DNA from: Takakia lepidozioides
Taxonomy: Eukaryota > Streptophyta > Takakiopsida > Takakiales > Takakiaceae
DNA length: 60,000 nt
Direction of reading: 5' to 3'
Assembly: GCA_030704615.1 (NCBI GenBank)
Contig: CM060731.1
Coordinates: 56,464,756 to 56,524,755, forward strand
Shown here piece after piece: positions 24,301 to 38,200 of this stretch (the stretch's first letter is position 1; each line of letters starts with the position of its first letter). Position numbers and translations under genes: made by a program. The notes under the pieces were generated by a model that did not search any database, was not told the DNA's origin, and saw only the letters and a list, made by a program, of their open reading frames with translations.

Positions 24301-26793
24301 CAGATAAACTAAAAAATCATAGATTATACGACTATACATGTTATTAAATCCAATTATTCTTTAAATATCATTACACTATCACGTTATAATCTAACATTCT
24401 CAAAGACAATGTCTCATCGTGTTTGAGTTATTCAAATGACTTACGTACATGTATGTATGTGTACATATGTACATGTTTTTGTTTGAAAAATAACTAGGTT
24501 GTGAACTAAGTGGCGCCAACAAGGTCCGTGTCGCCAACAAGATAGGCACCACCAGGATTGGTGGTGTGTACAAGTAGGTTGATTTATTTAGGGGACGTGG
24601 TCATACGGCATTCCTTTGTGTACCAAATGCCAAGAATTTCCTCTACGTCATGCTCCTTGACTCCTTCCGCTGGACCAACCATGTCATCATCATTTGGTTT
24701 GAAATGGCTCGTTTAAATCAACCTGGGCCTCAAAATGAACAAAGTCCAAGGCATCCATGGTCGAAGCCTCGATGTCATGAAGGACCGAAAGCTAAATAAA
24801 CTGTTGCAAAAGTCCATCAATCTCATCCAACATAATGACATATAACAACTAAAGAGGGTCCTCACAGAGAGTAGGATTTTCCTAACACTTTAACATATAA
24901 TACTTTCACTCTTTTCTAGTATAAATTTTTTCAAAGTACAAAATACATAACCATAAAAGAGACAACACATATGGAGGTAACACTTAGAGAAGGTCCACTA
25001 TATCTGACAGCCCCCAAGGTTCCAGGACTACCGGCAAGGTTGTCAAGCTTGCACTATCTTTGGATAAGCATAGTAATCTCCGGATAAACTGAATGCAGAA
25101 CAAGGGTTAGATAGTTCATTCCTCTTTGGGTAAATTTACAGGCCAATATTGGTGCACCCAGCCTAAAATGCTCTATCACATTCCAAAAATCAGTGCACCA
25201 TAGGGGCACATTGGTGCACCACAATTGGTGAATGCACCATGATCAGTGCTTCTACCCTAATAAACTGGTGGTATGACAATTAGTAAGGGCATTTTTCTTG
25301 TACTCAAACTGTTTGAAGGAATTGAACTAGCTCTACACCGTTTGTACATACTCAATTTTGCTTCCCAGGGCTCGACTATCACAAAGCCCATAAGCACAAA
25401 ATAGCACAATCAAGGCAGTAGTCCTCCGCAACTCCTCACACTAGGGCTTCCCCAGGGAGCCCAACCCTTAGCATCCTCCTATCATCTTATTGACCACCAC
25501 CTTCTCTCTCCTCTGTAAGATCTGGGTTCCAATGAGTGAATCAACACCCCATCGAAAAAAGCCAGTTAACACATAGATGACTGTTTCATGAAGAGTAAAT
25601 GAACAAACAAGACTACGGTCTTATTTCACAGTCTCAACTCTGTAACAAATCATGCTTCAGCCACTGATCCGAAGGGCTTTGTCTAAAGGCAAAGCTCTGT
25701 ACATTCCATTTCTGTCAAGCCTCAATAGTGCGAGTGATGCTCTCTACCCCTCCCATGCATTGCTCTAGCTTGTAAACTGGTTTCTGCTGTAATGTCAATG
25801 CCAGCCTTAAAGACAACACCCAATACCTGATAACTAAATTTGAATTAATGACAAGAGTGCCGCAGCTAGGTTCCAACCTGCTCCAGAAGAATAATTATCC
25901 TGTGGATAACTAAGGCCTTGAGTATGTGAAAGTCAACATTCACAGGGAACAGTCCATAATCATGTGTACATCCACGAACTGTCTTTGAAACCTGAAGCCT
26001 ACCAACTTTTTCTTTCTGACGTTCTTGCCTGACATCATGTAAGATGGCACTGCATACATCAACTATGCACACAAAACTGGGGGCACCCAGGAAGATTGGG
26101 TACCATTGCAAAGCATTCCAACTTCCACTTCCAGGCATAACCCAAGAGGAGCAGCCAACCATTCCCTTACTTCGCTGTAGAGGTCCCCTTGGCTATCCAT
26201 CAGATCTACTTCCATATGACTATCTGACATTCAGCAATCTCAACTCTATAGAGAAGCTTTGAGGAGTAACACTTGTTTATGCCAGCTCCCCATGTCTCTC
26301 TCCACCCTAACTGGGTGTGAGGTGGTCTATAACCACGAGGCTACGGCCGGTAGAGTCTAATGGGCCTCTTTCTACCTCTCTCTCTCCTCACAATAGTGTC
26401 TATTCCCGCTCGTTCTGCCCAAACTGGGCGTGGGGTCTACGGCCAGAAGGCTACAGAAAACTACGTCTTAAGAGTACATTCTCTCTCCCCCGACATGGGG
26501 CAGTGCAAGAAGTGCACCACTCTGTACTTGAGTTATGGCAGCAGCCACTCCATTCGTTCAATGTCACAATGGTTCAAATTCCAGAGACTTGGCCTCAATC
26601 AGGGACCTCTCCACAGAGGTCAAACAAGCTTGGAGTCATTTGACTGATGATTACGGACTTCCTGGGGTAGGTCTTTGGCAGTCAAGCACCACAAGTGCAG
26701 TGGTTGAAGTATTATGCATTGCAGTACCTTGGTTTAAAGGAACAGACCGTGCCACACTTCAAAAAAGTGTCAAGCTGCTTCACGAGGCAACCA
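24301..26793. other. Intergenic DNA downstream of DRG
   Basis: No gene is supported. 25140-25260 has several GGTGCACCA-like short repeats. 26290-26500 carries a dispersed repeat listed separately. The DRG 3' UTR should lie just below 26794, but I see no convincing polyadenylation signal. Confidence 0.4.
26290..26500. repeat. Dispersed repeat, two degenerate units
   Basis: CTAACTGGGTGTGAGG-type and CCAAACTGGGCGTGGGGTCTA-type units occur at about 26305 and 26416. Each is followed by GGCTACGG or GGCTACAG and a CT-rich tail. The same unit is found at about 30490 and, in part, at about 31450 inside DRG intron 3. Confidence 0.5.
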
Positions 26794-29700
26794 TCACACC
26801 TTCTTTATGATTTGTACCACATCTTCATCCTCCAACTCGTGTTCCTGGAGTCCCCATCCCCACACCTTAGTCCCTACCTTTATCTTCCCTTGCATAAATA
26901 GATATGCATGCAAGCCTACGTGTGCTTTTATGATGTTGACTGGGTGTCTGCATCTCCTGTTCAGCTCTTTCCTCTGCCTATAGCACCTATTTGCTATGCA
27001 TGCATACCAGAACTTAACCATCAGACAGAACAAAACAGGGCCTATTGAGAATACAGAGGGGGGCTTCATCAAAGAAAGGGAGCTCACCTTGCCCACCCTC
27101 TGTGGCTTATGCTTTGCACTTGAACCCCAGACTAAGGCACTGTGAATCCAGACAAACACACCACATATTCTTCTCAGAATCTTTTACATCAAGCTCGCAA
27201 GCACTGCTTCATCTCAAATCTCAAGAACTCAACTTTAGTTTCCAGGAAATGCACCTAGAAACTATCCTCCAAGTTCCAAAACTGTGAGAATGAGGGTTAA
27301 GGGGCTTACTACTTGAACTGCTTGACCATGTCTTTGTGAATCCGTTGACAGAAGTCGTCGACAGAACATTTCTTGGCAGAGAGAATAACAGGATCTTCAT
27401 AGTCTGGGCTCATACCCCGAGGCTTTGTGTAGACACGTATTAAGTCCAGATACTCCCAAATCTTCTCCAACAGGCCATCCAAGTTCCACTCCAGATGTGC
27501 ACTACAGAGCCACAGTGCAAGAATATATCAGAGTCCCAGCCAACTTAAGCCTATGCAGTCAGTCCTACTGTGCCCAGGCCAGGTTGTTTTATTCATCCGA
27601 GCAAATAGAGATTCATTACCCTCTAGGCCTTCACCTCACACCTTCTCCATATTCATCCATCCTACCTTCGGTACCAACTAATGCCTTCTTGTTTCAGTTC
27701 CTCTCGTCTACCTTAGTCCTCTCAAAGTGCAGGCCATACAACTTGGAGAAGGTCAGATGTAAAAAGTTGCCAACCCCCCAATATAAAATTAGGCACAGGC
27801 AACACGCCAAGGGTTTCTGGTCCAGTCCACAGCTTTGTAATGCGTACCTAACAGGACAGTAGTGGGGCAGCTTGTCGAGGACATGAAGCTCCTCGATGGT
27901 GATTTGGTCGATTTTGTTGATGACATAAATGCCTGGCATGTAGATTCGGTTGCCCTCTATAACATCGATCAGGTCATCAGCAGTGGCATCAAATCGCAAC
28001 GAAATGTCTGCATTATGGATTTTGTACTCTCCACATATTGCCTTTACAGTCTCTAGATCCAAATGTGTGTTAGCAACTGTTGACGTGAAATTGATCCCCC
28101 CTTTGTCCTTCCTCCTGAAGGACATGTTTGGTGGCTCCTTGTTTAACCTGCACACACAGCGATGTTTCCCCTCCTGTTAGTTAGGTCAAATTCAATAGAG
28201 AGAGTTTCTGAATCCATTATGTAAATTAGGTGCTGAAGACTGGGTCAGAACTCCAGGAGTCAAACTCTCACAAAACTGCATTTTAAACTACCAGACAGTA
28301 CTCAGATAATTGCTGAGGTCTTTGTTGAATCTGGTTAGTTACTGGGACAGAGTCGCCAGAGTGCAGATGCATAACCCACTACAAAAGGCAGGAAATAGCC
28401 AACACATTCACAAAGCAGTTGTCACCTGATGCCAAAACCTTCAAGCTCTTTTTCAATAAGTCGCTTGTGTGTGATGGGCTTTATGGCATCCAGCACGATC
28501 AAAATGCAGTTACAGGTCCGTGCAGTACTGATCACCTGCTCAAGTCCTCCCATATCTCCACATTTGTCAAAAGGCCAACTCTCCCTCCATGTCAGCTTGT
28601 GTACTTTTAAGTGTCACCAGCATGGTGATATTTACTCTAATTACACAAGGTAGTTTATGTTAGTGAGACTATAGAGTGCCTATCAGTGTCCTTCAATATC
28701 ACAACTCATTTCCAGCCAGTGGTTCCAGTTGCAAATCAATCACAGTTTTCTATCCCTGCCATCAAGTGCACGCCATAGGAAAGGTTCACAGCTTCATAAG
28801 TACACATTTGTCCTTCGTTTTTAATCTTTATTGGTAATTGAACTTCCCAGAACTTCCCAGAACTTCCCTCTCTCTCCCTGCACACACCACCCAAAATTCT
28901 TCTACCACATAACCAATGGTGGAGTTCAGGAAACCCACCTGCCGACCTCGACCTTTCCCATCTTTTGCTCCTTCAATGATACCAGGAAGATCCAGCAGCT
29001 GCCATGTGCATGTCATCACTCTGGTCAGTACCAACTAGTCACCTCATAGACAGGCAATACCTCTACGTGTGTTTTGTCCAATGGCAGCAGGGTTCAGCCT
29101 TGTGCCTTTCCAACTAATCAACAGCCAACCAACTACCAATACTTTCACATGCACCTCAGCCTCTGCTATTTTAATAGAATTATCAGTGCTTAAAACTGCT
29201 TGGCCCAGTCCCCACCAGGCAATCCAGCCCAACAGGTGATGTAGAGAGAACCAAAATGCAGAACAAAGGGACTTGCAGCTAAACTCACATTTTCTGCATT
29301 ACTTCGGAACCCAAAAGCATGGTTCAAATAGTATGTAGAGAGAACTAGTAAACAAAGACTACAAAACCAGAGCGGCCATCCAATACAGTACTTACTTGGA
29401 TTTTGGATCCTCGATAGCGGATGACACCAGGCACACATGTCAATGTTGTGAACTCATACGATGCCACCTGTATCCCAACAGGAGACATGCGCCATGACTA
29501 CATCCAGGACTGCCTAGCAAAAAATGCACCAACCACTGACAGGCACAATGCAAATTTCAATCCAACAGCACAAACACCACTTAAAGCACCACTTAAAGAT
29601 GTATTCTTTGACACCCAAGAACCTCAGCCTCCATCTCTCTCATACACATGCCCATAGCACAAACACAAGCTCTCTAAATTCCTCTCTCTCATTATAAAGT

Positions 29701-32700
29701 TCCAAATGTTATGAACGGTCGTTTCATTTCTGTTTCTTTCATTGGGTGTCTGGCCGACATAATATAACTCTTTCGATGTAGTCATGCTTTTCAATTTCCC
29801 CCAGGTTCCAAGTATACAAGATTTCACAAGTCCAGCACGTTGCAACATGTCAGGCATTGCATGAATTGACAAGTCCAGAGCGTTGCATGTGCATTCTTGC
29901 ATTAACTGACTTCTTTCTCTACTAGCTGACAGGAAGCTTTGTTCAATGTAGAAGCCCGGATCTTGATCTTCTTGAACTGCAGGGGCTCTGCGTTTTCCGC
30001 CATCGTTCACCTTGCAAGCTGCAAGCTCTCAACGAATTGAGGAAATCCATGCTGAGGTAGATTGTCTTGGCAGATGAAGGATCAAGCATAGAAATGTCTT
30101 AATGTGGCTTTCGACATTGTTTTGTCTGAAAAGACGACTGAAATAAATGCCATTTTTGGGTGAAGGGACTGTCCTTGGTTGACTGCTCAGCCAGTGAGGG
30201 TTGTAAATGTAATCACGTCTTATCTAACTAGGATGTGACAGTTTGTATGTCTGTGCACATTAAGTGATCTGGAAAGTGGCTATCTTTGCTTCTACTACTA
30301 TATTTGCTTTGGCTCTAGGGTTCCAACTATGAGTGCCTCTAGCCAAATAGACACTGACTTCTTTGAAAGATGCTTGTGTGAGGGCTTTCTAGAGGATATC
30401 TGGAAAGCCCAATCTAATTGTTTATACCAAGGTAAGTCATACTACTGGAGTGAGCCCCTCACAAAGTAGTTCCTATACCCTTATGTTTCCATCCAAACTG
30501 GGTGCGGGTCTATAGCCACAAGGCTACGGCAAACAAACTCTTATGAGTTCTCCCTCTCTCTCTCTCTCTCAAATCCTGTGCACTGCCTTTTGACTCATAC
30601 CTCTTCCGTTAATCGGATTAACACAGGCATAACATTCCATTATGCATATCCTTTGGAATTAGGGTTCTGGATATTAGGAATGGGTGTGACACCTGTCATG
30701 GTCAGCTAGAGACCATGAGCTCTCTAGAAGATATCACTACCTCTTATCTAGTTTTGTAAGGTCCTAGGTTGTATGAGCATGGCCTCTTTTCCCTGCCCAC
30801 TCCACACTCCAAGAGTATACATAAGGAGAGAAGCAGCTCAGTCTGTACATCTCAAAGAGGGAAGGCTCAAGTGGGACAGAGAAGATTGATGACAATGGCC
30901 TCTTCGAGCCAACAGGTTTTCCTTAATTTCTGGTTTGCAATAATCTTTTTGTTGTAATGCTGCACTGCTATGCTTGTCATCTAGACATAGGTCCAATCTC
31001 CTTTGTCTCTCATGGTGGACATGGATAACAACTAGGTGAGGCCATATACCTGGGGTTCCACAGGAATCACTAACCTGTTAGTTTGTTGGTTGGCTGTCAT
31101 GGATCCAGGTAAGGCTTCACCTTTGCCTTGATAGCTAGGAGTGGCTGATGTCTGATGACTGTCTTCGTCCACACCTTCTGAATAAGGGTTGGCTTCTCAG
31201 CATAAATGTTTGGAAAACTCTTCGAAAATTATCAGTAGGCTATGGCTTGACATGCTTTCATGAATTGACTCAATTCTAAGGTGTGAGCAGCCAGTTCCTT
31301 TGGCCTTTGTAAGAATGTAATCCGGCTTGATAATCCTGTCCATCAAGAACTTGACTATCATGATGGCTGATTTACCTTTCTGAAACTTAGAAAATAGCTA
31401 CTTAGTTTCTGTTTTCCCTACCGGAACAGAGATAAAGCTGATCCTAAAAGAGGGACAGGCCACAGGACTAGGGCAAACAACTTCTTATGAGTACATTCTC
31501 TCTATGTGACAGGCACAGCATCACAACATCACAGGTCAGATCTTCATGCAGTAGTGGTATACACACTGAGGTTTAGTATAAAGTTGACGCACTGTAAATC
31601 AACATGCTAAAATCTTCCATTGATGGGCTTGAGCACTATTAACACAACTAAAATGAGTTTCATGCCCTGATGGGTGAAAAGTAGACAAATGCTCTAGAGC
31701 GGTTAGTATTCGGCAGGGGCCATGCCCTCAAAAGTGTATCACACCCACAATTCACACGGGAGATCAATACCTATCTCCCTCTCTTACTCTCGTTGACTAC
31801 AACATATACTAGTGGCAGCTGTGAACCTACTTCCAGCTGAGCTGCTTCAAGATAGAATTCAGATAAGATATTAGAAGAAAACAGACCTCGGAGAAGGTGC
31901 CTGTGAGTTTGTTAAGCAGGGTGGACTTGCCAACTGAGGGGAAACCAACCAGTCCGACTCGTGAGTCCCCACTTTTGGTGACATCGAATCCCTCTCCAGC
32001 CCCCCCCCCCTTCGAAGATGGTGGAGCCAAAATTTCCCTCCGCAATTTTGCCAATTTTGCCTGTCCAAGAGAAGAATTAGATGTCTGCCTCACCAAAGTG
32101 TTTCAAAATAAAACTATATTAGCGAACTTCGAAGGAAAAATGAGTCTTAACTCATACTGCGATCACATCACACCACTTTCACCTTCGAGTGCACCCAAAT
32201 CACTACGCTCACTACGTAGTGAAATCAATCAGTAATATGTGATGTTGTAGTTCCTTTGCATTTACAGCAAATTATCGTGTGGAGTAGATGAGATGTAGGA
32301 TTTAGAATCCAGATCAAGCCCATGTGTGGGATGAAAGGCAGCATTGCACCTGAATCAGGTAGGTTCAGCTCATGTAGGTTCAAAACGAGAATACCTATAA
32401 CAAATATTTGAACCTGCCTAAAACCTCCCAAACATTCCTAGAACTTATACCATTGCACATATACCAGTGGTTATAGAAAAAAAGTAACAAAGGAAGTACA
32501 TGACATTTAACTGAAGCGATGTTTTCCCTGGAGCCTTCAGCAGCCCTTTCTGGTTTTACGTTTTGAAGTGAAGAATAAGGCACGAGTCAGACAAACTAGG
32601 ATTTTACTTCGTCCAACAATCTGGAAAAATTGCAGTTGCCAAGGAGACCCATTACGGAGTGTCAACCCTTTGGTTGATGAGATCCATTTTGTCTTAGCAG

Positions 32701-33885
32701 GCAGTGCTAGACCTTGCAGAATACGGTTGTCAGTTCAGAGTTCACTCTTTTTAACAATTCCGCTCTTGCACTTGTGGAGTGGGAAGTGCTCTGATAGGAG
32801 ATAAAGGGCAACCAGCAAATGTACACCCTACTTTCCTAATCATTGTATGCAAGATGATCTCAAAGGAGCAGAGACACCAACCCTGCCTGGAATTCTCCAC
32901 AAGGATCCATAAAGGACTAACACTGCATTTTGTTAAGTACAACAGTCTCAGCAACCGGACCTAGTATCCAAACCTGGAACCCTAGCAACGTCAAAAGCAG
33001 CCTGAAAATCCAAGTCTGCATGTGTCCTGATGGTACCATAACCTGGTGATAAGATGTTTATTTAAAATGCAGAAAGATTAGGTGATAGTGGCTGCTGGAG
33101 GAAACTGAAGCTACTCCAAAGATAGATATAAAAGTGATCCATCTTTCCAAAGACCGGTCAGACAATACCTTTAGCAACCCCAAATGATGAGCTGTTGCCT
33201 TGTTCTTCTGAGTCCTTGCCATCTGCATACACCCACTTTGCTCTTAATACCAGCCTTGGAAAATGGGAGATACACCTCCCATCCTTTCTGGACACCCTTT
33301 TTGACTCCTCCCTTGCCACTTATAAAACAGCCTTGGTGAACGCTAAAAATCCAGAAACCCGCCTAAATCTCTTCTGGTCACCCTTCCCACCTCCCCCTTC
33401 CTCGTCTAAACAGACTCCATGATGTTAGCAAGCAATAAAGGAGTGGCTCAAGACTCAAACAAAAAATTGGACATCAAGGAGGAGAAACAATCTTCCAGAC
33501 AGGCTTCCCAATCAGAAAAATCAATGCCAGAATCTAAAGCTACAGGCTTCCCAACTCAGAAAATTCATGCTGGTTCCACGCAAGACGGATAAGTTCTCCC
33601 GCTATGAAAGCTCTACCACAAAGTGCTGCAAGCATATAGCCCGACCGAAGAAGCCTAACACGATTAGAACACCACCTAAAGCCATGTGACAAGCAAACAG
33701 AGAGAAAAGAATCCAGACGTAAGTGAAGCATTTCTCATCATGTGGCACTGTTTCTTCAAGAGATTGGTGTGTAATGAGTTTAGGCTGAGCGGGGGATCAC
33801 AGCTCTCATTGGGAAATATAATTTTAAGAAACCACGGACATACCTCATCTTCGATATCCTTGATTTTCTGCATCACAGTCGCCAT
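26794..33885 (-). CDS. DRG1: DRG1-type developmentally regulated GTP-binding protein (10 exons)
   Basis: Conserved Obg/DRG GTPase associated with translating ribosomes. Exons on the minus strand: 33885-33844, 33222-33169, 32060-31887, 29467-29396, 28998-28939, 28535-28426, 28147-27848, 27501-27310, 27139-27088, 26844-26794. All introns are GT-AG; the 1,107 nt encode 368 residues, the normal family length. N-terminal [14 protein letters not shown] and the [10 protein letters not shown] helix precede the G1 P-loop GFPSVGKST (residues 71-79), G3 DLPGI (about 117-121), G4 NKID (about 248-251) and a C-terminal TGS domain (YTKPRGM to VVQIIKK). Sequence details match the animal-DRG1 clade (called DRG3 in Arabidopsis), not the DRG2-like clade. 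Introns 1-3 are long (621, 1,108 and 2,419 nt), and intron 3 contains repeats and an LTR-like block. No frame defects are seen. Confidence 0.95.
30488..30575. repeat. Dispersed repeat unit with (TC)n tail in DRG intron 3
   Basis: CCAAACTGGGTGCGGGTCTA, then AGCCACAAGGCTACGG, AACTCTTATGAGT and a (TC)n run. It matches the two units at 26.3-26.5 kb. A partial relative (ACAACTTCTTATGAGTACAT) lies near 31470. The internal AGCC...GGCT arms could pair. Confidence 0.5.
30690..31085. mobile_element. Possible solo LTR in DRG intron 3
   Basis: Begins near TGTGACACC and contains a TATA-like ATACATAAGG, a purine-rich middle and short T-rich stretches, resembling a copia-type LTR in layout. I cannot find a partner copy, target duplication or internal domain in the window, so this is only a suggestion from composition. 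Confidence 0.2.
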
Positions 33886-34086
33886 GCTGCCACAGATGAT
33901 TCCAGAACAGGCGAGTGCACTCTGATCGGCTCTTCAAAACTTGCAAGGCAGAAGCGAAGTAGCAGGTCTAAACTCAAACTCAGTTTTGAGCGAGATCCTT
34001 CACCCATACCATGGAGGCGACCCACGCCCGTCTCTACGACTGTCATCCAGCAGCTGGTGTTCATCCACTGTTTCATTCATTGCGTT
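33886..34086 (-). promoter_or_regulatory. Proximal upstream region of DRG
   Basis: About 200 nt separate the DRG start codon from LINE tail sequence that begins with a T run at about 34091. The native promoter/5' UTR is therefore either very short or has been interrupted by LINE insertions. No TATA box is obvious. Confidence 0.35.
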
Positions 34087-34150
34087 TCAGGGTTTTTTTT
34101 TTTTTTTTGGCCAGAACAGTGGTTATAAGTTATAACCCTGGAAATATATT
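34087..34150 (-). mobile_element. Very short LINE 3'-tail (antisense)
   Basis: A T run (34091-34107) followed by GGCCAGAACAGTGG, then TATAACCCTGGAAATATATT. This mirrors the antisense tail consensus seen at 23963 (T run, CCAAGAACATGGGG, then TAGCCCTGTAAATTTATT). It lies immediately before a sense LINE fragment. Confidence 0.55.
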
Positions 34151-34159
34151 AATAGCGAA

Positions 34160-34745
34160 AAGGAGCTGTTTCCAAGTGCAGCTCCTTCCAAGTATCACAG
34201 CAATCGAAGACCCCAAGCTCTTTGCCAAGTTCGACGAATCTTGGGGGAAGGACTTTGTTTTCTGCAGGAGAATTGAAGACACAAGAATTGTGGGAAGACT
34301 CCCGCTGCCTGTTGGAAGCTCAACTAGGACGAAACAGACTCCGCTGGAGAACGAAGACACGGAAATAAATTGGAGACACAAACGTAGTGGCTCTAGGAAA
34401 GCAAAAGCAAAGGCACAGCTTACTTATGAGGTCCTAAGAGGAAACGAGGCAGTATGTAGGATGTTTTCTGGCAGACTAGGTCCTGCTCTCCTTCTTCTTG
34501 CTGGACAGGTTCATCTCTGTAGAGTGGACAATTCAGCGCTATCCTTCTCCTCACTTCTCCCTGTTTTCGACTATGTAAGGAATTAATCCCTACTTAGTCT
34601 AGATTCATCTTCCTTGATTTCTGTAATATTGGTTCTGAGTGGTACCTCTGTAATCTGCCTTATGGCTCTCTGTAAGGTTATTTTTTCCTTACCTCTTCTT
34701 CAATAAATTTGTCAAGGCTACAATCCCCATGTTAAAAAAATTTAA
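34160..34745 (+). mobile_element. LINE ORF2 C-terminal tail, 3' UTR and A-rich end
   Basis: Encodes ITAIEDPKLFAKFDESWGK, FVFCRRIEDTRIV and the basic tail EINWRHKRSGSRKAKAKA, matching 16.1-16.3 kb. The 3' UTR repeats GAGTGGTACC, TAATCTGCCTTATGGC and CAATAAATTTG...GGCTACAATCCC, then an A-rich tail (34734-34760). Truncated at its 5' side. Confidence 0.8.
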
Positions 34746-35231
34746 AAATAAAAAAAATACAAGAGGAAAAAATAACCTCTGGGCCGTGAAGGTGTGAGAC
34801 ACAAGGGGAACATCCCGGAGACTACCAAATAGAGAGTTATGGTTGGAACAAGCTAAGATAGGCGACGCAGCACCGAAGCTGAAGCTCTAGATGGATAAGG
34901 GAATCAAACAGAGCCGAGACGAGAAACTAACTGCCGGAATAGACCAAAAGGGATTGGCAAAGTGCGAGAGCTTACACAGAGAGCCAAGCAACCTGCAAAA
35001 GCAACCTGCAACAAACTACCAATCTAGCCCAGAGGTCTTCAAACACTACCAATCAAACTGCTACGATTGGTCAAACCACCACTGGAGTCCTTTTTCTGGG
35101 ACTCCAAAGTGGACGAGCTCGAAAGAAACTTGAGATGTAAGGGCCTGCCTCACCAGTAAACAGAACCCATAGCACGGATTTATAAGTGCATTTTCTGAGA
35201 TTAATGGGACATCTCGCAAGGATAAGAGCAA

Positions 35232-38200
35232 CTAGCAGGCATCCGCAATGAAATCCAATGACGTCTTAGCTCTAGGAATTCTGAGCTTACGGTGCCTCCA
35301 GTTTACTTTCGCATCTTCAGAGCCCACCGGGGATTTGCCATTGGTCGGGGAGGACGTAGTGCCAGGTAATGGACGATTCTGAAGTCCTTGTGCAGAGGAT
35401 GTGATCCTTCCCCCAGGAGAGATCAAAGGAAGCGAAGAGCTCTTGCCGCCTCCTCTCACTGCACCTGTCACAAGCTGCAAGCAAAGACCCCCCCACGCCT
35501 TGTACCCCTCAGTCATCAGATCTGCAAATATTTTATGCAGCAACGATCTGATGCTGGGGCAGCACCCCTCAAACAAAAAAGAACATCTGGACTTCCAGAG
35601 AGCCCACAACGTATGAGCCCGCAGGCAGGACTAGACCGGGCAAGAGTCCCAAAGATTACCCCGGGCCCAGTTTAGTGAGCAACAGCAAAGGGGATTGAAA
35701 AGAAGCAGCCCTCCATTTAGAGTAGAAAGTAGACACCACTCTCCACACCTTTGCAGCCAGAGGGTAAGTGGTAAGGCAATGCTCTATGGATTCCTCTTCA
35801 TTAGCAGGGCATAAAAGATAGACTGGGTTACCATCAAACGAATGCGCTGCTACAGGCATGATTATGTTAGCAATTTTCTACAAAAAGGTTGAGATCTTGG
35901 AGGCTCTGTCTTTGCGCCATATATCCTTCCAGATAAGCTTCCACTAAATTCCAGCATTTGGGATGTGTTGCCACTTTCTCTCCCATTTGAGAGTGAAATT
36001 GGCTGATCCCAGCAGCAGTCTATATCCTATCTTTGCAGAGTACCCAAAGAATGGTGACCTCTTAGCATTAAATCAGGCCCACTCCCCTGGATCAAACTGC
36101 AGGCCCGCCAGAGGAATGGAAAGAAACTAGTGGAGTCTTAAGTGCGAAGCCCACTGGGCCTCCATTCCCGGCGGAGGGAGAGGAGTGGCTGCTCCTGAAA
36201 CCGTATCAATTACCCTTATAGGGAACAGCTCATGCCTTTTAGCTATCCCTGGAGCTAACACTGTCAAATTCCCAAGGGGAGAGGCCAGAAACCCCAAACC
36301 TGCAATGCCATCAGGGGCATATGAGATTGCCAGAAGCAAATTAAACGGCAAACCTGAAGCACAGCCCAACCAAATTGGCATCGGCCAGGGATCATTCTCA
36401 GATAGCAATGTCGAGAGATAGGACGCTCCCTGACATGACATTCCAACTACTGTTGACAACCCGCCTTGGAAGGGCAGCGCAAAGCAAATCTTGAGACACA
36501 AATTGACTTTGCTCCCAGATATTCGCCACATGACTGAACCCCGCATTTTCCCAAGAGGCCCACTTCCTGGACAGATTAATAAGCGGAGCTGAGTCTAGAT
36601 TGTAGTTATCGAACAGGGGCTGCCTGATGGCCTCTGCAAAAGAGGTAGCTCTCCGCTGAAAAAGGTAGGGTCTTAGCTTAAGCCAGGCACACCAAATTGA
36701 GTTCCAAGCCAGAGAACCTACCTGGTGTGTGTGCTTGGTGCCATGAACGAGCCATTTCAAAGAGGGGGGCCATAAACCAGAGGTCCTAGGTGCTGCGCGA
36801 ACGAGATGTTCACGGATGAGCTTGCACCAAGGGCTATTGGCCAGCCAAAAGGAGCGGGGGATCCATCTTGCCAGAAAAGCAGTGATCTACCTCTCTGGGT
36901 CCAGAATCTCCAATCCACCTTCCAATTTGGGACGACAAAGCTGGGCCCAAGAAATCAAGGCTCTTCTTTTAAGAGCCGCTGCCGTGCCCCCCCAAAGGAA
37001 ATTCCACAACAACACCTTAATTGATTGGACCACTGGTAAACCCGGACTCCAAACCGAAGCAAAAAACCAAATTGCAGCGCCCAACAATATTTGGTTGAGA
37101 ACCAGAGCTCTGCTGCCAGCGAGAGCTAGGTCGAGCTCCAGTATGCAATGTTCATGCGGAGCTTCTGTAGCACTTGCTCAAAGAGCTGCTCTTCCGAGAT
37201 GTCATGCCCGAATTGAAACGTGTATGAACCTGGCCATCTTCCAACCATCTTAACCCCAGGTCAGCACCCCACGGGGGCAATGCATGGCTGCAGCAGAGTC
37301 AGGCTGTTTTGAGAGGAGACCAACCGACTTTGACCAGTTCACCTTGAGACCCAAGGCCAGGCAAAAGGTGTCCAAGGCGGAGCATGCCCTATCCACATTC
37401 TGAGTAAAGCTATTGTCAATCAACATTACAGTATCATCTACATACATAGAAGTCTTCACTGGAGGGAAGAGGCCATGACGGGGGGTTTAAACCAATGAGG
37501 TCTTCTTTTCCATCCAGGAAATGCCCAAGGCAGTCCGCTACCAGCAAAAACAAATAAGGGGCAAGGGGACAGCCCTGTCTCACAGACCTGTGCAAGGAAA
37601 AGGAGGTAGGGATGAGACCATTAACCACCACTTTACTGGAAGCAGATTTGTGGGAGGGGGTGAAGCCCGACCACATTATGTTTGTTTGCGTTTGCAATGC
37701 ATTTGCGAGCCTGCTGGAGAAGGGAAAAGAGGTCCATGGTTGCATCGTCAATGCTGGACAAGGTCGAGGACAATGTGGTGAGGGCACCTTCTTCTTCGAC
37801 CTATTTCAGCCTGTTTTGCTTTAGGGTTCAGCCTCGGCCCTGAATTTGCAGCACGAAGCTCTGGCATGAGTTTTACAGATCCTTCACGATGGTGGGACAA
37901 CCGCAATCACAAGGTGCGGCGTTTTCTTAATGTACGTGGTGAAGAAGTTTGTCCATCCCGCAAATGTGGGCTCTTGGCTCCTGATAGTACCATGATTTGG
38001 TATTCTAGGTCATGTTTATAAGGTTCTTGGGAGAGTCAGCTTGGTCTTACTGGCCGTGTTTCAATCTCTACCCGCTCAGCTGCACCGTGGTAGTTCTCAT
38101 GGACCTATTTCAGCCAACCTGACTATAGACACAAGGAGCACACACAAGAGGTCTTCTTGGGTTCATGGTCAATCTAATCCTCCATGGGTCCCACCCCAAG

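Noticed and set aside
25866-26162. 98-codon minus-strand frame downstream of DRG
   Set aside because: No domain, no start support; probably 3' flank.
29624-30010. 128-codon minus-strand frame inside DRG intron 3
   Set aside because: Begins with GTG rather than ATG, has no recognisable domain and lies in a repeat-bearing intron; chance is likely.
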